Below are positions 1 to 5,006 of a stretch of 6,840 nt of DNA, piece by piece; within the stretch, counting starts at the first letter, position 1, and the number at the start of each line of letters is the position of its first letter. The DNA lies in the NCBI GenBank assembly GCA_016215145.1, contig JACRLA010000187.1:1-6840 (forward strand), in the 5' to 3' direction. The notes under the pieces are model-generated. The model made no database searches. It worked only from the letters and a program-made list of their open reading frames with translations, and was not told the origin of the DNA. Source of the DNA: Chloroflexota bacterium. Its GTDB lineage: Bacteria; Chloroflexota; Anaerolineae; Anaerolineales; VGOW01. Position numbers and translations under genes: made by a program.

Positions 1-200
1 AAATTCTTTGCATACAACCACACAGGCTGTCCGGCGTGAATCAGTTCAAAGAGAGATGGCGGCAGGGGTTCGGGTGGCAGAGACCGCGCCCCCTGCGCCC
101 AACTTTGCGCCGCGTGCAGATCGATCACGTTGTTATCAAGCATCGCCCCAAGTTTCGGTTCGCGCGGAGAGTCGGGGGTGAGGAAGGTGAGGTATTTCAT
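1..200 (-). CDS. FAH-family (fumarylacetoacetate hydrolase-like) protein, N-terminal part only
   Basis: The minus strand reads from an ATG at 200 to the left edge without a stop, giving 66 residues that begin MKYLTFLTPDSPREPKLGAM and continue with DNNVIDLHAA. This fits the small N-terminal domain that precedes the catalytic fold in FAH-family enzymes: a short strand, then 'G.M.DN.VIDL'. These are metal-dependent cytosolic hydrolases or decarboxylases of acylpyruvate-like substrates in aromatic and sugar-acid catabolism. The catalytic metal-binding residues lie outside the window, so the substrate cannot be named. The frame has a TAA 18 bases before the ATG, which limits the start to this ATG or a TTG at 213. 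No clear Shine-Dalgarno sequence is seen. It lies 25 bases after the stop of the nucleotidyltransferase-like gene on the same strand, so co-transcription is possible. Family assignment rests on N-terminal resemblance only. Confidence 0.72.
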   Translation of the reverse strand, partial: MKYLTFLTPDSPREPKLGAMLDNNVIDLHAAQSWAQGARSLPPEPLPPSLFELIHAGQPVWLYAKN

Positions 201-209
201 GCGGATGAA

Positions 210-230
210 GATCAATGATTAAAGATTATT
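210..230 (+). repeat. GATTRRR-type heptad element, copy 1
   Basis: Three consecutive heptamers, GATCAAT, GATTAAA and GATTATT, read on the plus strand. The element fills the gap between the nucleotidyltransferase-like gene and the FAH-like gene and contains the TAA stop (226-228) of the former. Related three-heptad elements occur at 975-995 and 4971-4991 on the other strand. The match is short and AT-rich, so chance contributes to some degree. Confidence 0.4.
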
Positions 231-705
231 CTTCGTCTTCCATCTTCTTTAGTGCGCGGAGAGTAATGAGGTGTAGTTGATCTTTGGGGCGGTTGGCGGC
301 TTCTTTGGCTTTGATGAGTCCGTCTAGGGTCAACGCTTGAACCGAGAAATCTTCGAGTTGAACAATCGAAGCGAACTGCAAGGTTGCTTGATAATCTCCC
401 AATCCTGGGACTTCACCTAAAAGATCAATATCACCAAAGTCTGTAGAAAACTTTTCGCCTACGGGATTCGTTTTGAGAAAATCCATCATGTCTATAAATG
501 CAGCACGTATCACTGGGCAATGAGGCGCAAGGGCGCGGCATAACCGCTCAATGTTTTCTGTTGAACGTTCAAAGCAAATATCAAGATCATATGTGACGTT
601 ATCAGTCGCGCGCAAATTCATGGCGACTGCCCCGATGACGATCATTTTGACTTTGTTCTCAGTTAACAGGCGCAATAGGCTTTCGTAGTTGAGCGTCTCG
701 TTCAT
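226..705 (-). CDS. Nucleotidyltransferase-fold protein (AbiEii/DUF6036-like)
   Basis: A 159-residue cytosolic protein with the sequence pattern of stand-alone DNA polymerase-beta-like nucleotidyltransferases. A short helix leads to VIGAVA (G25), the degenerate glycine motif. TYDLDI follows, with D40 and D42 as the likely paired metal-binding acids, and then FGDIDLLGEVPG, with D92 or D94 as the likely third acid. The C-terminal LDGLIKAKEAANRPKDQLHL carries K134, R139, K141 and D142, typical of this family's closing helices. Relatives transfer nucleotides to RNA or protein, and some are toxins, but the substrate here is unknown. The usual GG or GS pair of the first motif is G-A, a mild deviation. 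The start at 705 is supported by GAAGGAAAC directly upstream. The start lies inside the preceding gene with a 47-base overlap, which suggests translational coupling. Family confidence is good; function is unknown. Confidence 0.8.
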   Translation of the reverse strand: MNETLNYESLLRLLTENKVKMIVIGAVAMNLRATDNVTYDLDICFERSTENIERLCRALAPHCPVIRAAFIDMMDFLKTNPVGEKFSTDFGDIDLLGEVPGLGDYQATLQFASIVQLEDFSVQALTLDGLIKAKEAANRPKDQLHLITLRALKKMEDEE

Positions 706-976
706 GTTTCCTTCTTTCCTTTTGTTTTTGGATCGAAGCGCGTCCTTTGAGGATGAATTGCGCCATAGATTGCATTAACCGCAAACGCTCAATAGGCTTG
801 CGTTTTCTGAGCAAAATTAATTGTTCAATATCTACCCCAAACTCTCGCGCCGTTTCAATGGGGTCAAGTTTTTTATCAAGCAACATTTGAATGATGCGCC
901 TGAATTCGATTTCTTGTTCGGGAGTAAGAGTAAACGTGTCCACAGTCGTCGAAAGATTATAACAATCGGAAGTCAT
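659..976 (-). CDS. Small basic helical protein, partner of the nucleotidyltransferase-like gene
   Basis: This encodes 105 residues if started at the ATG at 976; a TTG at 979 would add one residue. I do not recognise a named family. The middle, PIETAREFGVDIEQLILLRK (about residues 39-58), resembles a helix-turn-helix. It is followed by a second helical stretch, PIERLRLMQSMAQFILKG (61-78), and a strongly basic tail rich in K, R and Q (79-100). There is no signal peptide or membrane segment. AAGGA lies three bases before the ATG, a close but possible ribosome binding site. It is read first in a two-gene unit and overlaps the nucleotidyltransferase-like gene by 47 bases in another frame. By analogy with small DNA-binding partners of such enzymes it could be an antitoxin or autoregulator, which is inference only. 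Confidence 0.65.
   Translation of the reverse strand: MTSDCYNLSTTVDTFTLTPEQEIEFRRIIQMLLDKKLDPIETAREFGVDIEQLILLRKRKPIERLRLMQSMAQFILKGRASIQKQKERRKHERDAQLRKPIAPVN
709..714 (-). promoter_or_regulatory. Shine-Dalgarno site of the nucleotidyltransferase-like gene
   Basis: GAAGGA, read on the minus strand and followed by AAC and the ATG at 705. It lies within the coding sequence of the upstream partner and decides the start of the downstream gene, supporting a real coding overlap rather than a misplaced start. Confidence 0.6.
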
Positions 977-995
977 CAATCCTTAATCTTTAATC
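975..995 (-). repeat. GATTRRR-type heptad element, copy 2
   Basis: On the minus strand this reads GATTAAA, GATTAAG, GATTGAT. It starts inside the TGA stop of the PBP remnant and ends in the ATG of the small basic protein, so it supplies that gene's whole leader, including the AAGGA ribosome binding site. Its AATGATTAAAGATTA core (984-998) is an exact inverted copy of 214-228. Confidence 0.45.
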
Positions 996-1149
996 ATTTC
1001 ACAACTACACCCACCCTCTTCCCCTCCACCTCATTCCCCGCCGCATCCACCGCCTTCACATAAATCGTGTGCTTGCCCGCCGTCATCTTCCAGCGTGTGG
1101 TGAACGGCGCGACGGTGTTCGTCGCCACCTTTTTGTCGTTCATATAAAT
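994..1149 (-). pseudogene. Remnant of a PBP gene 3' end (51 codons plus stop)
   Basis: Read on the minus strand, these bases give IYMNDKKVATNTVAPFTTRW and onward through KAVDAAGNE to a TGA stop at 994-996. They match the last 51 codons of the PBP gene at 5010-5162 with no gaps. By hand count 133 of 153 bases and 44 of 51 residues are identical. At least nine of the differing codons are synonymous. The seven residue changes (for example K to R, D to N, V to M) are tolerable for an Ig-like fold. That pattern suggests divergence as part of a working paralog before truncation. Directly upstream in frame is TAA (1150-1152), where the PBP has a glutamate codon, and clear similarity ends there. No ribosome binding site or other part of a PBP is visible. 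An ATG at 1143 could open a 49-codon frame, but I consider this a relic. Confidence 0.85.
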
Positions 1150-1173
1150 TTACACCAAATGGATGAGCGAATA

Positions 1174-1202
1174 TTGACCTTTATACGCTAAAATAGCATA
1201 CA
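1174..1202 (+). promoter_or_regulatory. Weak sigma-70-like promoter candidate for the kinase gene
   Basis: TTGACC (1174-1179) is followed after 17 bases by CATACA (1197-1202). The -35 box is good and the -10 box is poor, with three of six matches to TATAAT. It lies 48 bases before the ribosome binding site at 1234 in an otherwise empty AT-rich stretch (1150-1249), where a promoter for the plus-strand kinase gene must lie if the gene is expressed. Confidence 0.25.
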
Positions 1203-1233
1203 CCCTAATCTTGGTTTCCTGCACAATAAGGTT

Positions 1234-1239
1234 GAGGTG
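1234..1239 (+). promoter_or_regulatory. Shine-Dalgarno site pointing to an ATG at 1250
   Basis: GAGGTG is complementary to the 3' end of 16S rRNA and lies ten bases before ATG at 1250. It is the only convincing ribosome binding site near the kinase N-terminus. It does not fit the in-frame ATG at 1275, which it precedes by 35 bases, so it decides the likely ancestral start. Confidence 0.5.
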
Positions 1240-1249
1240 GTTAACAGCA

Positions 1250-1303
1250 ATGACCAAAAGAACCAGCCCCCAAAATGCGGGCAACAAAAAAGATGGCTAC
1301 TAA
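1250..1303 (+). other. Short leader frame, probably the original kinase start now out of frame
   Basis: From ATG 1250 the frame reads MTKRTSPQNAGNKKDGY and stops at TAA 1301-1303. Its Lys/Ser/Thr-rich composition matches the disordered start of the kinase fragment that follows. Removing one A from the run of six at 1286-1291 would fuse NAGNKK directly to MATKKNVSRKS of the kinase frame. This could be a lesion, a sequencing indel, a site of transcriptional slippage, or a chance minimal frame. The strong ribosome binding site favours a real start. Confidence 0.4.
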
Positions 1304-1553
1304 AAAGAACGTATCTCGAAAATCCCCTACCCAAAAATCGAAATCCCCCAAAAGGGCAGCGAAAGATATTGCATACCCTTCGCTTGAGCAACAACTGACT
1401 CAACGCACGGCAGAGCTATCCATCATCAATTCGGTGCAAGAAGGCTTGGCTTCGAGATTAGATATGCAAGCAACTTACGATTTGATCGGCGACAAAATCC
1501 GCGACATCTTTGACGCGCAAGTGGTTATGATTGGCTACTTTGATTGCCATTGA
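1275..1553 (+). CDS. N-terminal fragment of the multi-GAF hybrid histidine kinase (frame broken)
   Basis: 92 residues. Residues 1-35 are a Lys/Ser-rich disordered stretch. Then comes a helix, LEQQLTQRTAELSIINSVQE, the usual signalling helix entering a GAF domain, and then the first half of that domain (about 40-92) ending MIGYFDCH before TGA. The following frame resumes with PLIGFRKHVIENRRPLVIN, the second half of the same GAF domain. Between the two halves about 15-18 residues expected in this fold are absent, which is seen by comparison with the intact fourth GAF of the same protein (ALLDPSGNRINF through GEGVTSKII). A deletion of 3n+1 bases, roughly 50, would explain both the gap and the frame change. 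The start at 1275 has no good ribosome binding site; ATG 1293 or the out-of-frame ATG 1250 are alternatives. Confidence 0.7.
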   Translation: MRATKKMATKKNVSRKSPTQKSKSPKRAAKDIAYPSLEQQLTQRTAELSIINSVQEGLASRLDMQATYDLIGDKIRDIFDAQVVMIGYFDCH

Positions 1554-4500
1554 TCGGTTTTCGAAAGCATGTGATTGAAAATCGCCGGCCCCTGGTGATT
1601 AATAAAGATTATATTGAGACGGCATCGAAATATGGACACCCGGCAGTCATTGCCGGCGACTTGCCAAAATCTGTCATGTTCGTCCCGATGATTGTTGGCA
1701 ACGAAGCGAAAGGTGTTATTTCACTCCAAAACTTGGATCATGACAATGCTTTTGCAGAGTCTGATCTGCACTTGCTGACCACTTTGGCGAACAGCTTGGG
1801 CGTGGCTCTCGAAAACGTGCGCCTCTTTGATGAGACACAACGCCATGCTCGTGAGACGGCGGCACTGGCGGAAGTGAGTCGGGACATTTCATCCACGTTA
1901 GATCTGCCTACAGTTATGGATCGGATCGCTCGCCACGCCAAAGATTTGCTCAAGGGCGATAACAGCGCCATCTTCTTGTCTGAGGATCCACAGAATCAAA
2001 CCTATAAGGCGATTGTTGCTATTGGAAATATAGCCAAAGAGATCAAAGACCTTGCCATCCATGTTGGCGAAGGCATCATTGGCTCCTTGGCAAAAAGCGG
2101 CAAAGCAGAATTCATCAACGATACCAATCACGATCCGCGCACAAAACAAATTGTCGACACTACTCCATCGGAAGAAGAACGCCGCCTGATGGCAGCGCCG
2201 TTGATGGCGGGAGAAACTGTCAAAGGCATGATGGCTGTGTGGCGCACAGGCAACCGTCCGTTTGAAGAGAGCGAATTGGAGTTTCTTGTCGGGCTGTCGC
2301 GTCAGGCTTCTGTCGCCATTGAGAATGCGCGTCTCTTTGCCGAATCGGAACAACGCGCTTCGGAATTGGATGCGGTGTTACACGCTAGTTTAGGTCTCAC
2401 GGCGAGTTTAGAACTTTCGGAGGTGTTAGATCGCATCGTGCAAAGCACTTTTAATTTACTTAATAAACCGCGCGATGTCCATGTGTTTCTTTATGAAGGC
2501 GATAAGCTCATCTATGGATCGGGCTGGCAGAGTGGCGGCAAACAAGATAAGCCCTTCAGCCAACCACGCAAAAACGGCTTCACCTATCGCATTGCCGAAT
2601 CAGGCGAGTCGATAATCGTCAACGATATGCAGAAGTACCCTCTCTTTCAAAACACCTCTTGGCAAGGAGCTATTGTAGGGTTGCCGTTAAAGATTGGGGC
2701 GCGCGTGGTGGGCGTCATGAATTTTGCTTTCACCGAAGCGCGAGAGTTTTCTGAACGCGATCTGCACGTGTTTCGTTTGTTAGGCGACCAAGCGGCAGTT
2801 GCCATTGAAAATGCGCGCCTCTTTGCTGAATCGGAACAACGCGCTGCCGAGCTGGCGACTATTAACACGATCTCTCAAGAACTGGCAGGTGAGCTTGATA
2901 TTAACAACCTGATCGTTCTGGTCGGTGAACAAATTCGCGCTGTCTTCAAAGCCGATATTGCATATGTGGCTTTGCTCGATCCCAGCGGCAACCGGATCAA
3001 CTTCCCGTATCAGCATGGTGAAGAAATTAATTCGATTGCTTATGGCGAAGGGGTGACCAGTAAGATCATTCAAACCGGCAAACCTTTAATCATCAATCAA
3101 GAGATCCATAAGCAGTTGCAAGAACTTGGCGTAACGAACCCCGGCAAGGACGCGCTGTCCTATCTCGGTGTGCCTATTTTTGTGAGTGGAGAATCGGTGG
3201 GCGTGATCAGCGTGCAAAGCATAGAGCGCGAAGGTGTATTTGCTCTCAATGACCAACACCTGCTCAGCACGATTGCCGCTAGTGTGGGTGTGGCGTTGCA
3301 AAACGCGCGACTCTTCCAAGAAGCACAAGAAGCGCGCGCGGCTGCCGAAGCCGCCAACGAAGCTAAAAGTTCGTTCCTCGCTACGATGAGTCACGAACTT
3401 CGCACGCCGATGAACGCCGTCATCGGCATGAGCGGGCTTTTACTTGACACACACCTTAATGCCGAGCAACATGATTACGCCGAAACCATTCGCAACTCCG
3501 GCGATTCCTTGTTGACGATCATCAACGATATTCTGGACTTTTCTAAAATCGAAGCGGGGCGCATGGATATTGAGGCGCACCCCTTCGATTTGCGTGAGTG
3601 TATCGAAACCGCTTTAGACCTTGTCACAGCGCGCGCGACCGAAAAACATATAGACACTGCTTACATTCTCGAAGACGACGTTCCTCGCGTGATACAAAGT
3701 GACGCGGCACGCCTGCGGCAAATCCTCCTTAATCTATTAAGTAACGCAGTTAAGTTCACCGAAAAAGGGGAAGTGGTTCTTAACGTTTCTTCTAAGCCCG
3801 CCGCTAACAACAAAGTAGAGATCACTTTCTCGGTGCGTGATACTGGCATTGGTTTATCCGACGACGGCATGAGTCGACTCTTTCGATCTTTCTCGCAAGC
3901 CGATTCGTCTACCACAAGAAAATATGGCGGCACCGGGCTGGGTCTGGCAATTAGCAAACGTTTGAGTGAATTAATGGGTGGAACGATGTGGGCGAAAAGC
4001 GAGGGCGTTGGCAAAGGTTCTCAATTTACGTTTACTATTAATGTCCTTGCGGGAGAATTGCCCCTCGATATTTATCGTGAATACGCCGGGTTACAACCTG
4101 AACTGCAAGGTAGGCTCATCCTTATTGTTGACGATAATGCCACGAATCGGCAGATACTTAATCTGCAAACTGCCAAGTGGGGCATGGTGACGCGCGATAC
4201 TGAATCGCCCGAGCAAGCCCTGCAATGGATTGAGAGCGGCGAAACATTTGACCTAGCCATCTTGGATATGCATATGCCAGTGATGAATGGACTCGAACTG
4301 GCAACGCGAATTCGCCAACGCGCCGCCACGCTTCCTCTGGTGTTGTTTAGTTCTCTGGGTCGGCGCGAAGCCGGCGATGGTGAAAACCTCTTTGCGGCTT
4401 ACCTCACCAAGCCCGTCAAGCAATCCCAATTATTCGACACGTTAGCCAGCCTCCTTACTGAAATTAAAAAACGCGAGCAGAAGCCGGCGCCCGAACGTAC

Positions 4501-4894
4501 CAAACTGGATACTGAGTTTGCTACGCAGTATCCATTGAGGATTCTGCTGGCGGAGGATAATGTGGTAAACCAGAAGCTGGCTTTAAGAATATTGAAGCAG
4601 ATGGGTTATCGAGCCGACGTCGCTGCCAATGGGCTCGAAGCGATTGAATCTCTGGCGCGCCAAAAATATGACGTGGTTTTGATGGATGTACAAATGCCCG
4701 ATATGGATGGTCTCGAAGCTACGCAGCAAATTGTCGCCAAATGGCCTGAGGCGCGCCCGCGCATCATTGGGTTGACCGCCAACGCCATGCAAGGTGACCG
4801 CGAGATTTGCCTCGCCGCCGGCATGGACGATTATATTGTCAAACCCATTCGCGTGAACGAGTTAGTAGAGGCGCTGAAGAAAACCAAACGTTGA
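1544..4894 (+). CDS. Multi-GAF hybrid sensor histidine kinase with two receiver domains (main part)
   Basis: 1116 residues from a TTG. In order: C-terminal half of GAF1 (1-90), GAF2 (about 112-262), GAF3 (278-424), GAF4 (440-590), short coiled coil, HisKA (611-677), HATPase (720-835), receiver 1 (857-975) and receiver 2 (999-1113). Key residues are present: phospho-accepting H617 in SHELRTP, N730/N734 in the N box, DTGIG (766-770), GGTGLGLAI (795-803), receiver 1 D908 and K956, receiver 2 D1048 and K1100. No membrane segment or signal peptide is seen, so it should sense a cytosolic signal. It should autophosphorylate and relay to its receivers. No Hpt domain is present, so a separate phosphotransfer protein would be needed. 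The ligand is unknown. The TTG start lacks a ribosome binding site and overlaps the upstream fragment by ten bases, so this is probably the 3' part of a disrupted gene. If it is made alone, GAF1 is missing its first half. It converges on the PBP gene. Confidence 0.9.
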   Translation: MPLIGFRKHVIENRRPLVINKDYIETASKYGHPAVIAGDLPKSVMFVPMIVGNEAKGVISLQNLDHDNAFAESDLHLLTTLANSLGVALENVRLFDETQRHARETAALAEVSRDISSTLDLPTVMDRIARHAKDLLKGDNSAIFLSEDPQNQTYKAIVAIGNIAKEIKDLAIHVGEGIIGSLAKSGKAEFINDTNHDPRTKQIVDTTPSEEERRLMAAPLMAGETVKGMMAVWRTGNRPFEESELEFLVGLSRQASVAIENARLFAESEQRASELDAVLHASLGLTASLELSEVLDRIVQSTFNLLNKPRDVHVFLYEGDKLIYGSGWQSGGKQDKPFSQPRKNGFTYRIAESGESIIVNDMQKYPLFQNTSWQGAIVGLPLKIGARVVGVMNFAFTEAREFSERDLHVFRLLGDQAAVAIENARLFAESEQRAAELATINTISQELAGELDINNLIVLVGEQIRAVFKADIAYVALLDPSGNRINFPYQHGEEINSIAYGEGVTSKIIQTGKPLIINQEIHKQLQELGVTNPGKDALSYLGVPIFVSGESVGVISVQSIEREGVFALNDQHLLSTIAASVGVALQNARLFQEAQEARAAAEAANEAKSSFLATMSHELRTPMNAVIGMSGLLLDTHLNAEQHDYAETIRNSGDSLLTIINDILDFSKIEAGRMDIEAHPFDLRECIETALDLVTARATEKHIDTAYILEDDVPRVIQSDAARLRQILLNLLSNAVKFTEKGEVVLNVSSKPAANNKVEITFSVRDTGIGLSDDGMSRLFRSFSQADSSTTRKYGGTGLGLAISKRLSELMGGTMWAKSEGVGKGSQFTFTINVLAGELPLDIYREYAGLQPELQGRLILIVDDNATNRQILNLQTAKWGMVTRDTESPEQALQWIESGETFDLAILDMHMPVMNGLELATRIRQRAATLPLVLFSSLGRREAGDGENLFAAYLTKPVKQSQLFDTLASLLTEIKKREQKPAPERTKLDTEFATQYPLRILLAEDNVVNQKLALRILKQMGYRADVAANGLEAIESLARQKYDVVLMDVQMPDMDGLEATQQIVAKWPEARPRIIGLTANAMQGDREICLAAGMDDYIVKPIRVNELVEALKKTKR
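2315..2369 (+). repeat. Intragenic GAF-linker repeat, copy 1
   Basis: 55 bases encoding AIENARLFAESEQRASEL, the helix leaving GAF2. It matches 2801-2855 with seven differences by hand count. The spacing is 486 bases, exactly 162 codons, so the repeat period is one GAF-plus-linker unit. Confidence 0.8.
2801..2855 (+). repeat. Intragenic GAF-linker repeat, copy 2
   Basis: 55 bases encoding AIENARLFAESEQRAAEL, the helix leaving GAF3, and the partner of 2315-2369. The linkers after GAF1 (ENVRLFDETQRH) and GAF4 (QNARLFQEAQEA) are more diverged versions. The two middle linkers were therefore either duplicated most recently or are kept alike by gene conversion. Confidence 0.8.
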
Positions 4895-4910
4895 CAATGT
4901 GATCAAATTC

Positions 4911-4934
4911 AAAAAAGGCACTGGTGAAGACCAG
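4911..4934 (-). terminator. Weak intrinsic terminator candidate for the PBP gene
   Basis: On the minus strand CTGGT, loop CTTC and ACCAG form a five-pair hairpin (4921-4934), followed by TGCC and six T (4911-4916). It lies 72 bases after the PBP stop and just beyond the convergent kinase stop. The stem is short and separated from the T run by four bases, so strength is doubtful. No comparable structure with a T run was found on the plus strand for the kinase gene. Confidence 0.35.
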
Positions 4935-4970
4935 AATGTCAGTTGCCAACTCAATAGCATTCTTGCTCAT

Positions 4971-4991
4971 GCTAATCTCCAATCTCTAATC
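4971..4991 (-). repeat. GATTRRR-type heptad element, copy 3
   Basis: The minus strand reads GATTAGA, GATTGGA, GATTAGC, starting 15 bases after the PBP stop codon. A more degenerate continuation may run through 4992-5006. It occupies nearly the same place relative to the PBP stop as copy 2 does relative to the PBP remnant's stop, and the two match at 14 of 20 bases. Confidence 0.45.
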
Positions 4992-5006
4992 TCCTACATC
5001 CAACCT

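Noticed and set aside
36..218. Plus-strand open frame of 60 codons at the left end
   Set aside because: It lies antisense to the FAH-like N-terminus, has no ribosome binding site and an Arg-rich, non-protein-like composition. The minus strand explains the region better.
1286..1292. AAAAAAG as a dnaX-like programmed -1 frameshift site
   Set aside because: Read in the kinase frame, a -1 slip leads to the TAA at 1301; going from the 1250 frame into the kinase frame needs the opposite shift. Only a lesion, sequencing error or transcriptional slippage would fit.
1898..2353. Minus-strand open frame of 151 codons inside the kinase gene
   Set aside because: It is antisense to GAF2, which has clear domain structure; the antisense product resembles no family.
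4941..4951. AGTTGCCAACT palindrome as an operator
   Set aside because: Only four base pairs around a three-base centre; easily expected by chance in a 110-base gap between convergent genes.
4955..4974. TAGCAT/ATGCTA hairpin with 8-base loop as a plus-strand terminator
   Set aside because: The six-pair stem is AT-rich and no T run follows on the plus strand.
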